Source: Erwinia sp050410775 (GTDB lineage Bacteria > Pseudomonadota > Gammaproteobacteria > Enterobacterales > Enterobacteriaceae). From it: a stretch of 64,000 nt of DNA. Position 1 is the first letter of the stretch; each line of letters begins with the position of its first letter. Location of the stretch: the NCBI RefSeq assembly GCF_050410775.1, contig NZ_CP191229.1, one strand, 5' to 3'. Shown here piece after piece: positions 10,060-19,402 of this stretch. The position numbers and the translations under genes are program-made. The notes under the pieces are model-generated. The model did not search any database. It saw nothing but the letters and a program-made list of their open reading frames with translations, and was not told the origin of the DNA.

Positions 10060-12333
10060 ATGACTGATATTCATCCTGAGCCTGCCGGCTCAGAACTGAA
10101 CGTTGAAAAGAGAACGATTCCGGGTCCGCCGCCAGAGGCGCAGGAAACCCTGCTGATCGCCCTGCAAAGCGCGCTGCGGCTGTTTGATGTTCGCCTGACG
10201 TTGAATGCGCTGCGCGCAGATATGCCCGCCTTGCCGCCGGATGATATTTCCGCGCAAAATCAGTGGGCGCTGCGGGCACTACAGAGCCGCGGCATCAGTG
10301 CGGCCTGGCAGCAGATTGACCTTGCGGATGTGAAGAGCTTTGTTCTGCCGGCGGTAATGCGGCTGGAAACCGGCTACTGCGTGCTGACGCAGTGTAGCGA
10401 AAAGAAGTGCGCCATTATCGATCCTGCGCTGGGCGGTCAGCCGGTCGAGGTCGATCTTGCCCGTCTGGCTCAGCATTATAGCGGCGAGCTGCTACTGCTG
10501 CGGCCGAAATCGTATCTGGACCACCGCGCCGATGACATTATTCACGTCGGCGAGGGACATTGGTTCTGGCACACTTTATGGGGCTTCAAGCGCTACATCT
10601 ATGAGGCTGCCGCGCTGTCGGTGGTGATCAACCTGCTGGTGCTGGCGATGTCGATTTTCACCATGACGGTCTATAACCGCGTGCTGCCCAATCAAACCTA
10701 CGTCACGCTCTGGACCATGGCGATTGGCGTGACGCTGGCGTTACTGTTCGAGCTGGCCGCGCGCCTGGGCCGGGCCTGGATCACCGATCGCGCCGGTAAA
10801 AAGATCGATCTGGTGCTGGGCGCGCAGCTGTTTCGTCACGTGCTGAATGGAAAAATGTCGAACCGTGCGCAGTCAAGCGGCGCTTTCGGCAACGTTATGC
10901 AGAGTTTCGACAGCGTGCGTGAGCTGACCACCTCGGCGGCGCTTACCACCGTTGCCGACCTGCCTTTTGTATTACTTTTTTTGGTGGTTATTCACCTTGT
11001 CGCAGGTCCCCTTGTCTGGTGCGTCATTCTGATCTTGCTGGTGATTGTGGCGATGGTGCTGCTGATGCAGATCCCTTTGAAGCGCCAGGCGGAAGAGTCG
11101 ATGAAAATCGGCAGCAACCGTTACGGCCTGGTGATTGAATCGCTGGATAATCTCGAAACGATCAAAGTGCTGCGTGCGGAGAACCTTGTTGCCTCTAAAC
11201 ATGATCTCGCCAGCGTCAAACTCTCCTCGGTGAACATGAAGTCACGCTTTCTTGCCGCTATGGGATCGAGCGTCATTCAGACTACCCAGCAGTTCGGTAC
11301 GGTTATCCTGCTGGTCTGGGGCGCCTATCTCGTGGGCGACGGCGATATCTCCATGGGGGGAATTATCGCCACCATGACGCTGATGGGACGCGCCATCATG
11401 CCGATTGCGACGCTCGCCGCGCTGGGGTTACGCATCCAGCAGGCGAAAACATCGCTGGCGATCCTCAATAAGGTGATGCAGGCGCCCACCGAACGTGAAA
11501 AAGAGAAGGTCTATGTACAGCTTCCTCAGGGCAGCCAGACCGAAATCGTCTGTGAAGGGCTGACCTTACGCTATAAAGACGATTTGCCAGCCGTGGTCGG
11601 GCAGCTGGATGTCCGGTTCCACCAGGGCGAACGCGTCGCCATTCTCGGCAAGATGGGCAGCGGAAAATCTTCCCTGCTGCGTCTGCTGGTCGGCCTCTAT
11701 CCGCCTACGGCAGGCACGATTACTATCGCCGGGGTGGATATCGGTCAGGTTGAACCGGTTGAGCTGCGTACCCGCATTGCGCTGGTCAATCAGGAGCCCC
11801 GTTTTATGTTTGGCACCCTGCGTGACAACCTGGTGATGGGCGCGCCCTTTGCCAGTGATGAAGAGCTGATGGAGGTGGCCAAAATGACGGGGGTCAGCGA
11901 GATCGTTGCGGCTCATCCGATGGGCTTCGGCATGCCGGTCAGCGAGCGCGGTGAAAACTTCTCCGGCGGTCAAAAACAGGCGATAGCGCTGGCGCGTGCG
12001 GTGTTGTCACGTCCGGATGTACTGCTGCTGGATGAGCCGACTTCGGGCATGGATATGGGGTCCGAGCGTATGATCCTTCAGGCGCTGATCCCCGCAATGG
12101 AAGGGAGGACGGTGATTATTGTGACGCATCGCCCGGCGGTTCTGAAGTATGTCGATCGGGTCATTGTCATGGATGAAGGTATCAAGGTCGCTGATGGACC
12201 GCGTGACGAGATTATCAGCCTGTTGAATAGCGGCAAGATCCCGGCCGCCTCGGTGCTGCGTGCTGCTGCCAAACCCACCGGCATCGAGATCCCTGCGGCA
12301 ACGCCACCCCATTCTGAAGAGGTGACAGCATGA
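10060..12333 (+). CDS. Type I secretion ABC transporter with inactive C39-like domain (BapC/LapB-like)
   Basis: 757 residues. Inner-membrane exporter ATPase for the adhesin. Start chosen at 10060 because AGAGGA lies seven bases upstream; an in-frame ATG at 10036 has no such site. Domains: an N-terminal C39-like domain (about 25-155) that lacks the catalytic Cys motif, as in LapB/HlyB transporters that do not cleave a leader; a six-helix membrane domain (about 175-460); and an ATPase domain with Walker A GKMGSGKS near 530, signature FSGGQ near 634, Walker B LLLDEP near 656-659 and the THRP His near 690. The stop overlaps the next start (ATGA), so translation is probably coupled to the adaptor. 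Confidence 0.92.
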   Translation: MTDIHPEPAGSELNVEKRTIPGPPPEAQETLLIALQSALRLFDVRLTLNALRADMPALPPDDISAQNQWALRALQSRGISAAWQQIDLADVKSFVLPAVMRLETGYCVLTQCSEKKCAIIDPALGGQPVEVDLARLAQHYSGELLLLRPKSYLDHRADDIIHVGEGHWFWHTLWGFKRYIYEAAALSVVINLLVLAMSIFTMTVYNRVLPNQTYVTLWTMAIGVTLALLFELAARLGRAWITDRAGKKIDLVLGAQLFRHVLNGKMSNRAQSSGAFGNVMQSFDSVRELTTSAALTTVADLPFVLLFLVVIHLVAGPLVWCVILILLVIVAMVLLMQIPLKRQAEESMKIGSNRYGLVIESLDNLETIKVLRAENLVASKHDLASVKLSSVNMKSRFLAAMGSSVIQTTQQFGTVILLVWGAYLVGDGDISMGGIIATMTLMGRAIMPIATLAALGLRIQQAKTSLAILNKVMQAPTEREKEKVYVQLPQGSQTEIVCEGLTLRYKDDLPAVVGQLDVRFHQGERVAILGKMGSGKSSLLRLLVGLYPPTAGTITIAGVDIGQVEPVELRTRIALVNQEPRFMFGTLRDNLVMGAPFASDEELMEVAKMTGVSEIVAAHPMGFGMPVSERGENFSGGQKQAIALARAVLSRPDVLLLDEPTSGMDMGSERMILQALIPAMEGRTVIIVTHRPAVLKYVDRVIVMDEGIKVADGPRDEIISLLNSGKIPAASVLRAAAKPTGIEIPAATPPHSEEVTA

Positions 12334-13574
12334 GTGAATTATCCTCTGGCGATAAACGTAAAAAGCAAAACCTGTCTGGCATAACGGCCAGTGAGTTGGT
12401 GCAGGCCGCACGTCAGGATCGCTGGGAAGGGTGGCTATATATTGCCTGGGGCGGCGTGTTGTTGATGGTGCTGATGTTACTTTGGGCGGCCAACTTCAAT
12501 ATTGAAGAGGTGACCACCGGCACGGCCAAAATCGTGCCAAGCTCTCGTGAACAGGTGCTGCAAAGCCTGGAGGGCGGTATTTTGCAGGAGCTGATGGTGC
12601 ATGAAGGTGACACCGTTGAGAAAGGGCAGGTTGTGGCCAGGATCGATCCGACACGGGCGGAAGCCTCCTTTCGGGAGAGCGCCAACCGTCTGCTGGCGCT
12701 CAAAGCGCAGGCCGCCCGTCTGGAAGCGGAAGCGACCGGCAGCGAACTGGTGTTCCCGCCCGAAGTCATGGCGGCGCCTGAATTAGTGGCACGTGAAACC
12801 GACGCCTGGAAGCTGCGGAAACGCGCGTTGAATGAATCTGTGGAAGGCTATCTCAAGTCAAAAGCGCTGCTGCTTAAGGAACTGGCAATGGCGCGTGAGC
12901 TATCGGCGAAATCATTACTCTCTAAAACGGAAGTGCTGAAGCTTGAGCGCCAGGCTAACGATGCTGAATTGCAGATTACCGAACGGCAAAACCGCTATCG
13001 TAATGAAGCCAACGATGAGTTGTCGAAAGTTGAGGTTGAAATGACCAGTCTTCAGGAGACCGCGATGGGACGGCATGACACGCTGGAGCGTACCGAAGTG
13101 CGTACGCCGGTGCGTGGGATCGTTAACAGCATCAAAATCAACACGATCGGCGGGGTGATCCAGCCCGGTGCGGCCATTATGGAAGTGACGCCGCTTGATG
13201 ACCAGCTGCTGGTCGAAACGCACATCCGGCCTTCGGACGTTGCTTTTCTGGCACCGGGACAGGAAGCCGTGGTGAAAATTTCCGCCTATGACTATTCCAT
13301 CTACGGCGGGCTGGAAGGGCGTGTACAAAGCATCAGTCCCGGCGCTCTGAAGGATGAGGAAAGCAAAGCCGCGCGGCGACCAGGCGCAGATGACACCTAT
13401 TATCGGGTAATGGTCCTGACGAAAAGTAATACGCTGACCAAAAGCGGCAGTCAGGAGCTGCGGGTAATCCCCGGCATGACCGCGACGGTTGATATCCGCA
13501 CGGGCGAGAAAAGCCTGCTGCAGTATCTGCTGCGTCCGCTACTGCGTGTACAGGAGGCGTTCCGCGAGAAGTAA
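12330..13574 (+). CDS. HlyD-family periplasmic adaptor of the adhesin secretion system (BapD/LapC-like)
   Basis: 414 residues. Membrane-fusion protein linking the ABC transporter to the TolC-like channel. A short cytoplasmic N-terminus is followed by one membrane helix (about residues 38-56), then a lipoyl-like half (VxEGDxVxKGQVVARID near 90-110), a long coiled coil (about 115-250), the second lipoyl half and a beta-barrel domain. The start codon overlaps the stop of the upstream ABC gene by four bases. It is the last gene of the adhesin operon; a bidirectional terminator follows at 13653-13683. The family assignment is clear from length and the domain order. Confidence 0.92.
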   Translation: MSELSSGDKRKKQNLSGITASELVQAARQDRWEGWLYIAWGGVLLMVLMLLWAANFNIEEVTTGTAKIVPSSREQVLQSLEGGILQELMVHEGDTVEKGQVVARIDPTRAEASFRESANRLLALKAQAARLEAEATGSELVFPPEVMAAPELVARETDAWKLRKRALNESVEGYLKSKALLLKELAMARELSAKSLLSKTEVLKLERQANDAELQITERQNRYRNEANDELSKVEVEMTSLQETAMGRHDTLERTEVRTPVRGIVNSIKINTIGGVIQPGAAIMEVTPLDDQLLVETHIRPSDVAFLAPGQEAVVKISAYDYSIYGGLEGRVQSISPGALKDEESKAARRPGADDTYYRVMVLTKSNTLTKSGSQELRVIPGMTATVDIRTGEKSLLQYLLRPLLRVQEAFREK

Positions 13575-13652
13575 GCGCGCCTGCACAGGAAAAAGCAGGC
13601 TAATCCTGACCAGGAAGGCGTGCATTTTGACCTGCAGCCATAATGCCGATGT

Positions 13653-13683
13653 AAAAAAGCCAGCGCTGACGCTGGCTTTACTT
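13653..13683. terminator. Bidirectional intrinsic terminator
   Basis: Perfect 8-bp stem AGCCAGCG / CGCTGGCT (13658-13665 with 13670-13677) with a four-base loop, A6 on the left and TTTACTT on the right. It lies between two convergent genes, the adhesin exporter operon (plus) and the OB-fold gene (minus), and can serve both. Confidence 0.85.
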
Positions 13684-13696
13684 AAATAACAAAGGA

Positions 13697-14011
13697 TTAC
13701 TTCAGGATATAGACATTATCGACGCTGATTTCAGTATGGCGATCGTCCCGATCTATTTCGCCTGTTACCCTGACTTTCTTACCGACCAGATAGCGGTCGT
13801 CATCGTCGTCATCATCAATATCAATACGAATACGCCCGGTCGAATCCTGCAACCAATAGTGGTCGTCATCCGCCCGCCCGCTGATCGTCCCTGTCAGGGC
13901 CACATGACGATCGTCATGCATTTGTTTGGCCTGGGCGACGGTAACCTCCTGGCGGGCAAACGCCGATGTTGAACCGAGCAGGGCAAGAAGGATCCATAAC
14001 GTTTTTTTCAT
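13697..14011 (-). CDS. Periplasmic OB-fold protein, YgiW/YdeI (BOF) family
   Basis: 104 residues. A cleavable signal peptide (about 1-20, ending SAFA) precedes a small OB-fold domain typical of the bacterial OB-fold family (YgiW, YdeI), which in enteric bacteria are periplasmic stress-tolerance proteins. Recognisable features are the VAQAKQMHDDRHVALTGTI start, the YWLQDSTGRIRIDI strand pair and the VRVTGEIDRD segment. An unusual run of seven consecutive aspartates (about residues 66-72) could bind cations. AAAGGAG lies seven bases before the ATG. It stands alone between a convergent terminator and a gene-poor region. Exact function not known. Confidence 0.8.
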   Translation of the reverse strand: MKKTLWILLALLGSTSAFARQEVTVAQAKQMHDDRHVALTGTISGRADDDHYWLQDSTGRIRIDIDDDDDDDRYLVGKKVRVTGEIDRDDRHTEISVDNVYILK

Positions 14012-14717
14012 TTACTACTCCTTTAGTGATGAGACACAACTCTGTCCTGTAGCTGACCGAAGCTTAAAAACTGCATTGATGGCCCACGTTGATCCGACGC
14101 CAGGTAAAACGATTGCCGTCTACCTTATCGGCTTTTAGTAAGAAGGTGTGGTTGCTGTAGCGGAGGCTCAAGATAAAAGCCTGCGCGGCCATCAGATAAA
14201 CTGAATTAGTTGGGTACAAAGCCGGGATAACCAGCCATAACCGATCGTTTATTAACGCTGGCGGGATTATGCCAGGGGACGTTGAATTATGTAAAGGTGA
14301 CGGGGGATTCGCCTTTTCAGCACTGCTTGATGCTGAACCCTTCAGTAATAAAGCTTTTTGTTGAAAATGAAGGCGATGCGATCGTTGCAAAGCCTGCACC
14401 ATTGTTAATTTCATTCACATCTGTCATTTTTTTGGCGTATTTATTTTTTAAACTATCAGTGGATAGGGGCGCCAGAGGACATTTAAAAACGCACGTTGAG
14501 GAGGTATTAACCGTTGATTTGATAAATTTCAGGCTTCGGATAGTAATACATTCAGGACAACGTAAATAACAAAACGCTGGCCAGCGTTAACAGAGAATGG
14601 CTAAAACCGGGTAACGGCGGCAGTAAATGTGCCTGCACCTTTTCTCAGACCGTCAGACGTCTGGCTGGTATGTTGCTTACGCTATGCTGAAAGAAAACCA
14701 GATCAGGAGTTCATTCG
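14012..14717. other. About 0.7 kb without a confident gene
   Basis: Lies between two divergently placed small genes. Reading frames exist on both strands (14064-14414 minus, 14282-14569 plus) but neither has a good ribosome site, recognisable domain or coding look. The minus frame ends in a plausible-looking C-terminal stretch (YSNHTFLLKADKVDGN) and could be the decayed end of an unidentified gene. Confidence 0.4.
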
Positions 14718-14975
14718 ATGAAAACCACCAAAATGCGTTCAGGGCTCGTACTGGCAGGCGTGCTGCTCACTGCCTGTTCGCAACAGGATGCCGCACCGCC
14801 GCGTTTAAACATGCATAATCCGGCTGCCGACTGGTGCCTTCAGGTAAACGGAAAGCTATCGCAGAGTAAAACGGATGCGGGTACAACCAGCTATTGCACG
14901 CTGCCTTCCGGAGAACGGATTGAGCAGTGGGCGCTTTATCACCGGGATCACCCAAAACAGGCGAAAACCAACTAA
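14718..14975 (+). CDS. Small DUF333 lipoprotein (YoaF-like)
   Basis: 85 residues. Lipoprotein signal with lipobox LLTAC (Cys near residue 20), followed by a DUF333 domain: the MHNPAADWCLQ start, a second Cys (SYCTLPSG) and the ending ERIEQWALYHRDHP are characteristic of the family that includes E. coli YoaF. Such proteins are outer-membrane or periplasmic-face lipoproteins of unknown function, sometimes mislabelled as hemolysins. CAGGAG precedes the ATG by nine bases. Stand-alone gene in the accessory tract; the family match is good, the role is unknown. Confidence 0.82.
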   Translation: MKTTKMRSGLVLAGVLLTACSQQDAAPPRLNMHNPAADWCLQVNGKLSQSKTDAGTTSYCTLPSGERIEQWALYHRDHPKQAKTN

Positions 14976-15494
14976 GCTGGCCTTTCATTCAGCCTGCCGG
15001 CGCTTTCTCACCGGCTTAAGCTTGCTGGCGGGCTATCTCTGTTTTCACTTGGGTTGTGCCGGCTACCTCTTACGGTGACCGCCCAGACCTTATATGCACC
15101 AAAACGCGTCTCGTTATCCAGCACAAGTAGAAACGCTGAGCAGTCGTTTCCAGCGGAAGGCAGGTAAGGGCTGGAGAAAATAAATTTTACCGCCTGGTAT
15201 ATCGGATGGGGATTTCGCTTTTGAGAATAGCCTTATTATTAGAGTGTATTTTTAAAATACCCAACGGCTACAGGTGACGTTCATAGGGTATAATTTAATG
15301 ATATACACATGAAAATAAAATAATGCGCAATAAATATTGGCTGTAAATTGATGTGAATCAAACATCAACCTGGCGCCTGGGAAATGGTTTACGCCAGGTT
15401 TAGCACCGCCGGTTTACTCTTTATATGCAGAAAACGTTCAATGAATTTCTACCGGCAAGCGGTTTTAAATGTTTATGAATTCAGAGATTGTAAA
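14976..15494. other. About 0.5 kb without a confident gene
   Basis: No supported gene on either strand. The right half is AT-rich and contains a possible promoter (GGGTATAATTT around 15286-15296) reading rightward towards the small membrane-protein gene at 15495. Confidence 0.4.
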
Positions 15495-15608
15495 ATGAAG
15501 TGCGGAAATAAAAATTATTCACGTAGCCGTATCTGGTGGTTGATGCTGTTTTTTTGCATCCTCTTCTGGAGCGGGGCCGTTGTTTTATTTTTAACCTTAG
15601 TAAAGTAA
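15495..15608 (+). CDS. Tiny single-helix membrane protein (YmiA-like)
   Basis: 37 residues from the ATG at 15495; the same frame extends upstream to 15384 but without a ribosome site. A basic N-terminus (KNYSRSR) is followed by one transmembrane helix rich in Trp, Phe and Leu. The WWLM...ILFWSGAVVLF pattern resembles the YmiA family of small enterobacterial membrane proteins, whose function is unknown. The family call is by pattern only, because the protein is so short. Confidence 0.45.
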   Translation: MKCGNKNYSRSRIWWLMLFFCILFWSGAVVLFLTLVK

Positions 15609-16141
15609 TCCACACAAGGTTACGGGGTCGGGCTGAATGCGATAAGGATCCGATTTTAGCTATCCCCAAAAAAAACCTGTCGGGGTCAATATAAGCGATG
15701 CCCGGCGCCCATTAATAGTCCCCCTGTTATCTGTGAATATTGCCGCACAACTTCTCTTTGACGTCATATGAACCGTTTTTGGCGGGCCACAAAGAATTTT
15801 ACACCTTTCCTCTGTATAAAAGTCATGGTCTCATGGCTGTGCATAATTCATCCTTGTTAAGGGTTTTAAATCAGGCTTAAACAAAAGCAGGGTCAGTTGA
15901 TTCTTTAAAGTTAAATGTCAGATTAATTTGCTAACCTACAAAAAGAGTCTTTTGGCGTTATTTTATCTAATTAATTGATTTTTAAGGTTATTATTGCTTT
16001 GCTGGTTGACTGTGTTTTATTTACCCTCCTTTTGATTTTGTTAATTTTCTTCAATTATTGATTATAAATCATCATTGACGATTAATTCTTCGGATATTAA
16101 TATTATGGCCAATTTATTTTTTAATTGTGAGCGAGTGTGAT
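15609..16141. other. About 0.5 kb AT-rich stretch without a gene
   Basis: Very AT-rich from about 15890 on, with runs of T and A. No frame of convincing length. It probably carries the promoter of the small gene starting at 16142; such composition is typical of H-NS-bound acquired DNA (inference). Confidence 0.4.
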
Positions 16142-16417
16142 ATGAAAACAAATGATTTTTTAAACTGTATGCCTGGGGGCAGTCTCCTGTCCAAAGATGT
16201 CCTTATCGAGAAATTAAAAAAAGCACCTCCCCAGCTTGGTGATCTGGTGGTGTTTTTAGAAAACCGATGTGGCGTACAGCTCCAGCTTGCGGATTATCAA
16301 TATCTCCGGGCCGGAATAAACCGTTTCCTGTTTATCTATGATGATATGAAGCAGGACTACTCTGCACTACGCGAGCTAATGTCCGAACTGGACTGCATTC
16401 TGATTTCTGCACGTTAA
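16142..16417 (+). CDS. Small helical protein of unknown family, related to its convergent neighbour
   Basis: 91 residues from the ATG at 16142; a GTG at 16127 in the same frame is possible but less likely. No signal peptide or membrane helix; predicted largely helical, with leucine-rich segments. I do not recognise the family. It is clearly related to the minus-strand protein at 16520-16810: both share a P..[SG]..LLS+..LI opening, a central FL.N.C....L..A.Y..[IL]...I...L segment and an EL...LE.IL-type ending. The two genes converge, leaving about 100 bases between their stops. Size and composition resemble small regulatory or connector proteins of enterics, but that is only a guess. Confidence 0.6.
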   Translation: MKTNDFLNCMPGGSLLSKDVLIEKLKKAPPQLGDLVVFLENRCGVQLQLADYQYLRAGINRFLFIYDDMKQDYSALRELMSELDCILISAR

Positions 16418-16519
16418 CTGTAAGGTATTAACCCACATTTGGGAGGTGTTATCAGTTCGGAAAAATGTTTTTGGACCAGGTAGAGGGTAACGATTTGCCA
16501 TAAACTATACAACAATGTG

Positions 16520-16810
16520 TCATTTATAAACTGAAAGGATATACTCAATCTCAGTCTGGATTTCTTTTAACTCCTTGAAATAAGACTCTGACGATCCATT
16601 GTAGTGATTATACAGACACTCTTTGATTTTTTCATGGATAAAGCGATAGGCGGCGATATCCAGATTATGTTCACAAACGTTGTACAAGAAGTTGAGGATG
16701 CAGCCACATTCAATAAAACCATAAAATCCTATCCTTTTGATTAACCGTTCACGACTCAGTAATGCAGATTGTGGAAGCACCATCATGTTCTCCGGGAAAA
16801 TTATTTTCAT
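16520..16810 (-). CDS. Small helical protein of unknown family, paralogue of the gene at 16142
   Basis: 96 residues, no signal peptide or membrane segment. A purine-rich AAGGGGG stretch lies just before the ATG. It aligns over nearly its full length with the convergent protein at 16142-16417: LPQSALLSRERLIKRI with MPGGSLLSKDVLIEKL, FLYNVCEHNLDIAAYRFI with FLENRCGVQLQLADYQYL, and similar C-termini. Identity is about 30 percent by eye, so this is an old duplication or two separate arrivals rather than a recent copy. Function unknown. Confidence 0.6.
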   Translation of the reverse strand: MKIIFPENMMVLPQSALLSRERLIKRIGFYGFIECGCILNFLYNVCEHNLDIAAYRFIHEKIKECLYNHYNGSSESYFKELKEIQTEIEYILSVYK

Positions 16811-18142
16811 AACCCCCTTAGAGCCCGATAATTACAGGAAGGGGAAACCTGCTAAAATAGTAAAGGAAAAAGAGGCTGGCGAAACATTAAATAATAAAAA
16901 AGGCGATAGATGGTTTTTTAATCTATAAAAGCATAGTTATTTATAATGGTGTGCTGATATTGGCGTTCCTCCAGTTGCGGGAATGTGCCATAGCAGTCAG
17001 GTCGCCCGTTTGTCTGCCCATATCAATAAACCTGCATTACAAAAAATTAACGTACACGGGCCCGCCTTCGTAAATGACGGTTTCGCCCGGTTGAATGTCT
17101 GTTTTCTGTGCTGCTGGCAAAAATCATTGATGTAATGCCTTTGCCTGAATGATGGCAGCCTGTTTCTAATATAATACAGTCTAACTGATTAATGGCCGTT
17201 GTTTGATGCATATTGCTGGTATTTTCTTTCATTCGTCTTATTCCCTGTGACCTGGGCAGTAATGACTGCGCTGGAAATATGCAGTCCATATAAAAAAGAT
17301 GAAAAGGCTGGATATATGAGAAATGACGCTCTGCGTCGATATGATGAGTTTATAATATTAAGTGAGGTTAATAGCAACTTTAGCAAAAAGATGAGTGGGC
17401 AAGCTAGTTTAAACTTTCCTCAGGTTTAGTTAACAAGACATTACACCTTATGCTAATTTTACATAGTGTAACCCATTGTAGAAGTGGGCTATTTGGTTTT
17501 TAAGCCGAAAATAAATGGGTGGTTTGAGTGGTTACGTTCTAACAAATAATGTGAAACTTTATAACCAAAGATGCCATGTCAATCTTGAACATGAAAAACG
17601 GTTTACCGCTCATTTATTTTTCTGTCTCAGATAAAGAAGATTAAGGGCGTTGTTAGGTAAGGCGCAGACTGAATGATTCGTTCACACTGAACGCCATATG
17701 GGAGTCATTGTTTTTTATTATGTGTTTTACGAAGACGGTGCTTACTCATCAGAGACTATAATTGCCATAGGCTGACCGCGGTATGCTCCTGCTGTCCAGG
17801 TTTATGGATAAAATAAATAATAGTTTATTGATAAAGCGTTTCGGTTGTACAGGTAATGATATTCACCAGGTAATCCGTTTATAAAAAAGCCGTACGCTAT
17901 GGCAGGTGAGCAGTCACTGGCACCACAACTGCTGAATAATTGTCTGTTCACCTGTCAGATCAGGATTAACGCCTGAAAAAAACGCGTCACACGGCGAAGC
18001 AGAGACAAGAGTGTGTCAATGCGCAATCCCGGGCTTGCTGATGGTCCAGCATCGGGCGTGCAGGTAATGTGCATAGCGCGATCGGCTTCATGCCTGAGGC
18101 ATAAATCATGCCGTTCACGCCAGTAATAAGGAGAACGCCGAT
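16811..18142. other. 1.3 kb gene-poor stretch
   Basis: Frames seen here (16737-16928 plus, 17047-17289 and 17189-17386 minus, 17199-17429 plus) overlap one another, lack good ribosome sites and show no family pattern. The right end (about 17900-18140) is more GC-rich, like the zinc-finger gene that follows, and may be decayed prophage sequence. Confidence 0.4.
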
Positions 18143-18403
18143 ATGGCAGATATTATTGATGAAGCGATGGAAGTCATCGATCTCAACGCTGAGATAAAAG
18201 TGGCGGTAATTCGTAGTCAGCTAAGCCGGCCCGGGCGCACTACGTGTGAAAACTGTGACGAAGAAATCCCGGCGGCAAGGCGGCAGCTGCTGCCTTCGGT
18301 AACGACCTGTGTGACCTGTCAGGAAATCCTCGAACTGCGTGAACGAACCGGACAGTTGGGCCACGCTGGAACAGGCTGGGCCGCGGGAGATGACGTGGTG
18401 TAA
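18143..18403 (+). CDS. TraR/DksA-type C4 zinc-finger protein (phage-like)
   Basis: 86 residues. Short member of the TraR/DksA family, which binds in the RNA polymerase secondary channel; this size class is common in P2-like prophages and conjugative plasmids. A helical N-terminus (DIIDEAMEVIDLNAEI) carries the acidic tip-like residues, and the zinc finger has Cys35, Cys38, Cys56 and Cys59 (C-x2-C-x17-C-x2-C). AAGGAG lies nine bases before the ATG. No other phage genes are recognisable on either side, so it looks like a surviving fragment of a prophage. Whether it is expressed is unknown. Confidence 0.8.
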   Translation: MADIIDEAMEVIDLNAEIKVAVIRSQLSRPGRTTCENCDEEIPAARRQLLPSVTTCVTCQEILELRERTGQLGHAGTGWAAGDDVV

Positions 18404-18955
18404 ACTCGGCTCAGGGCTACTGCGTCTGCCGTCAGCTGGGCCGCCATATCTGACGCTACATGCTCAACGGTAAAACAGGCTACTGCAGCTATCCTTTTGA
18501 TCCGGTGAAGCAGGTTGTCCTAAATTAAGTGCGAAACTGTGATTTATATTCCTTCTGCTGATAAGCAGGGAGAGATTTTGCTACCAGGATGGCGGCCGGC
18601 ATTGGCTGCTCCATCATTCATAACTTATGAAGGGCAGCCTGAAGTTATCGAATCTAAAGTAAAAAAACGCTCCTGAAAAGGAGCGTAGCTAACTTAAGCA
18701 GCAAAATTATTTCTGTTTGTGTAAGCAGTAATGAAGCGTTTTTAGGGCACTATTACATCATGCGAAATATAAACCTTGTTTAAATGAATCCGGTTATGGC
18801 TTAAAAACTCCTGGAGATTCAATGCAAGGCGTTGAACTGATATTGATAATCCGTATCAGATACTGTTCATTACACAAAGCCTGATACGTTAATTGCAGCA
18901 TCAGTGAGGCCCTTCATGTTCACGTTTTTTATTAATCAGGTTGGAGTCTGGTCAG
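18404..18955. other. 0.55 kb stretch holding a stray terminator
   Basis: No supported protein gene. A strong minus-strand intrinsic terminator at 18661-18686 is not adjacent to any gene, so the sequence to its right could encode a small RNA (see findings). Confidence 0.4.
18661..18686 (-). terminator. Orphan intrinsic terminator, minus strand
   Basis: 8-bp perfect stem ACGCTCCT / AGGAGCGT (18667-18674 with 18679-18686), GAAA-type loop, followed on the minus strand by seven U residues. No minus-strand gene ends nearby. Confidence 0.75.
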
Positions 18956-19084
18956 ATGCGATGCTCTGAGAAAGTGACGGGAGTGATACTATTTTTACTA
19001 TGTTATTGCGCAGCGGGCTATGTGGTCTGGCTACTTTTGTTTGAATGGCGATCGCTGTTACGTTTAATTTTACATACAACCTGA
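18956..19084 (+). CDS. Possible 42-residue single-helix membrane protein
   Basis: Short frame not matched to any known family. A brief basic N-terminus (MRCSEKVTG) is followed by a long hydrophobic helix (VILFLLCYCAAGYVVWLLLF) and a basic tail. GGAG lies about ten bases before the ATG. The arrangement is typical of small enterobacterial membrane proteins. Length is too short for statistical support, so expression evidence would be needed. Confidence 0.35.
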   Translation: MRCSEKVTGVILFLLCYCAAGYVVWLLLFEWRSLLRLILHTT

Positions 19085-19093
19085 ACCTTAATG

Positions 19094-19402
19094 CTAACGA
19101 TAATCATGATCGCAGGTTTCGAACAGCGCCCGGTAGATAAGCTGAACGACGTGCGTGAACCATCCCGTATAGTTATCTGGTTCTTTATGTATAAGGCATC
19201 TGGCCGTGTGGATCATGGATGCCGCATGGATATGATATAAAAAGAAAATAAAAGCCGTAAAGCCTGCAAGGACCCAGAGGTAAATGAGTTTACTGGTTCT
19301 GTTATATGCATGTGACATAAGTGACCATTGTACAGGTATGTGATTGTTATAATCTGAAAAGATGAAGCGAATTTTATCATTGAACGCATAAGAATGTTCC
19401 AT
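19094..19402 (-). CDS. Hypothetical protein with one membrane helix
   Basis: 102 residues with one hydrophobic segment (about residues 38-62, starting KLIYLWVLAGFTAF). No family recognised. A second frame on the same strand (19213-19419) overlaps it, so the true reading frame is uncertain and the locus could be a decayed gene. Confidence 0.3.
   Translation of the reverse strand: MEHSYAFNDKIRFIFSDYNNHIPVQWSLMSHAYNRTSKLIYLWVLAGFTAFIFFLYHIHAASMIHTARCLIHKEPDNYTGWFTHVVQLIYRALFETCDHDYR

Noticed and set aside
14064..14569. Opposed frames 14064-14414 (minus) and 14282-14569 (plus)
   Set aside because: Overlapping each other, without ribosome sites or recognisable domains; mentioned only as a possible gene remnant.
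17199..17429. 76-residue frame starting MFDAYCWYFLSFV
   Set aside because: No ribosome site, overlaps other frames on the opposite strand and matches no known family.
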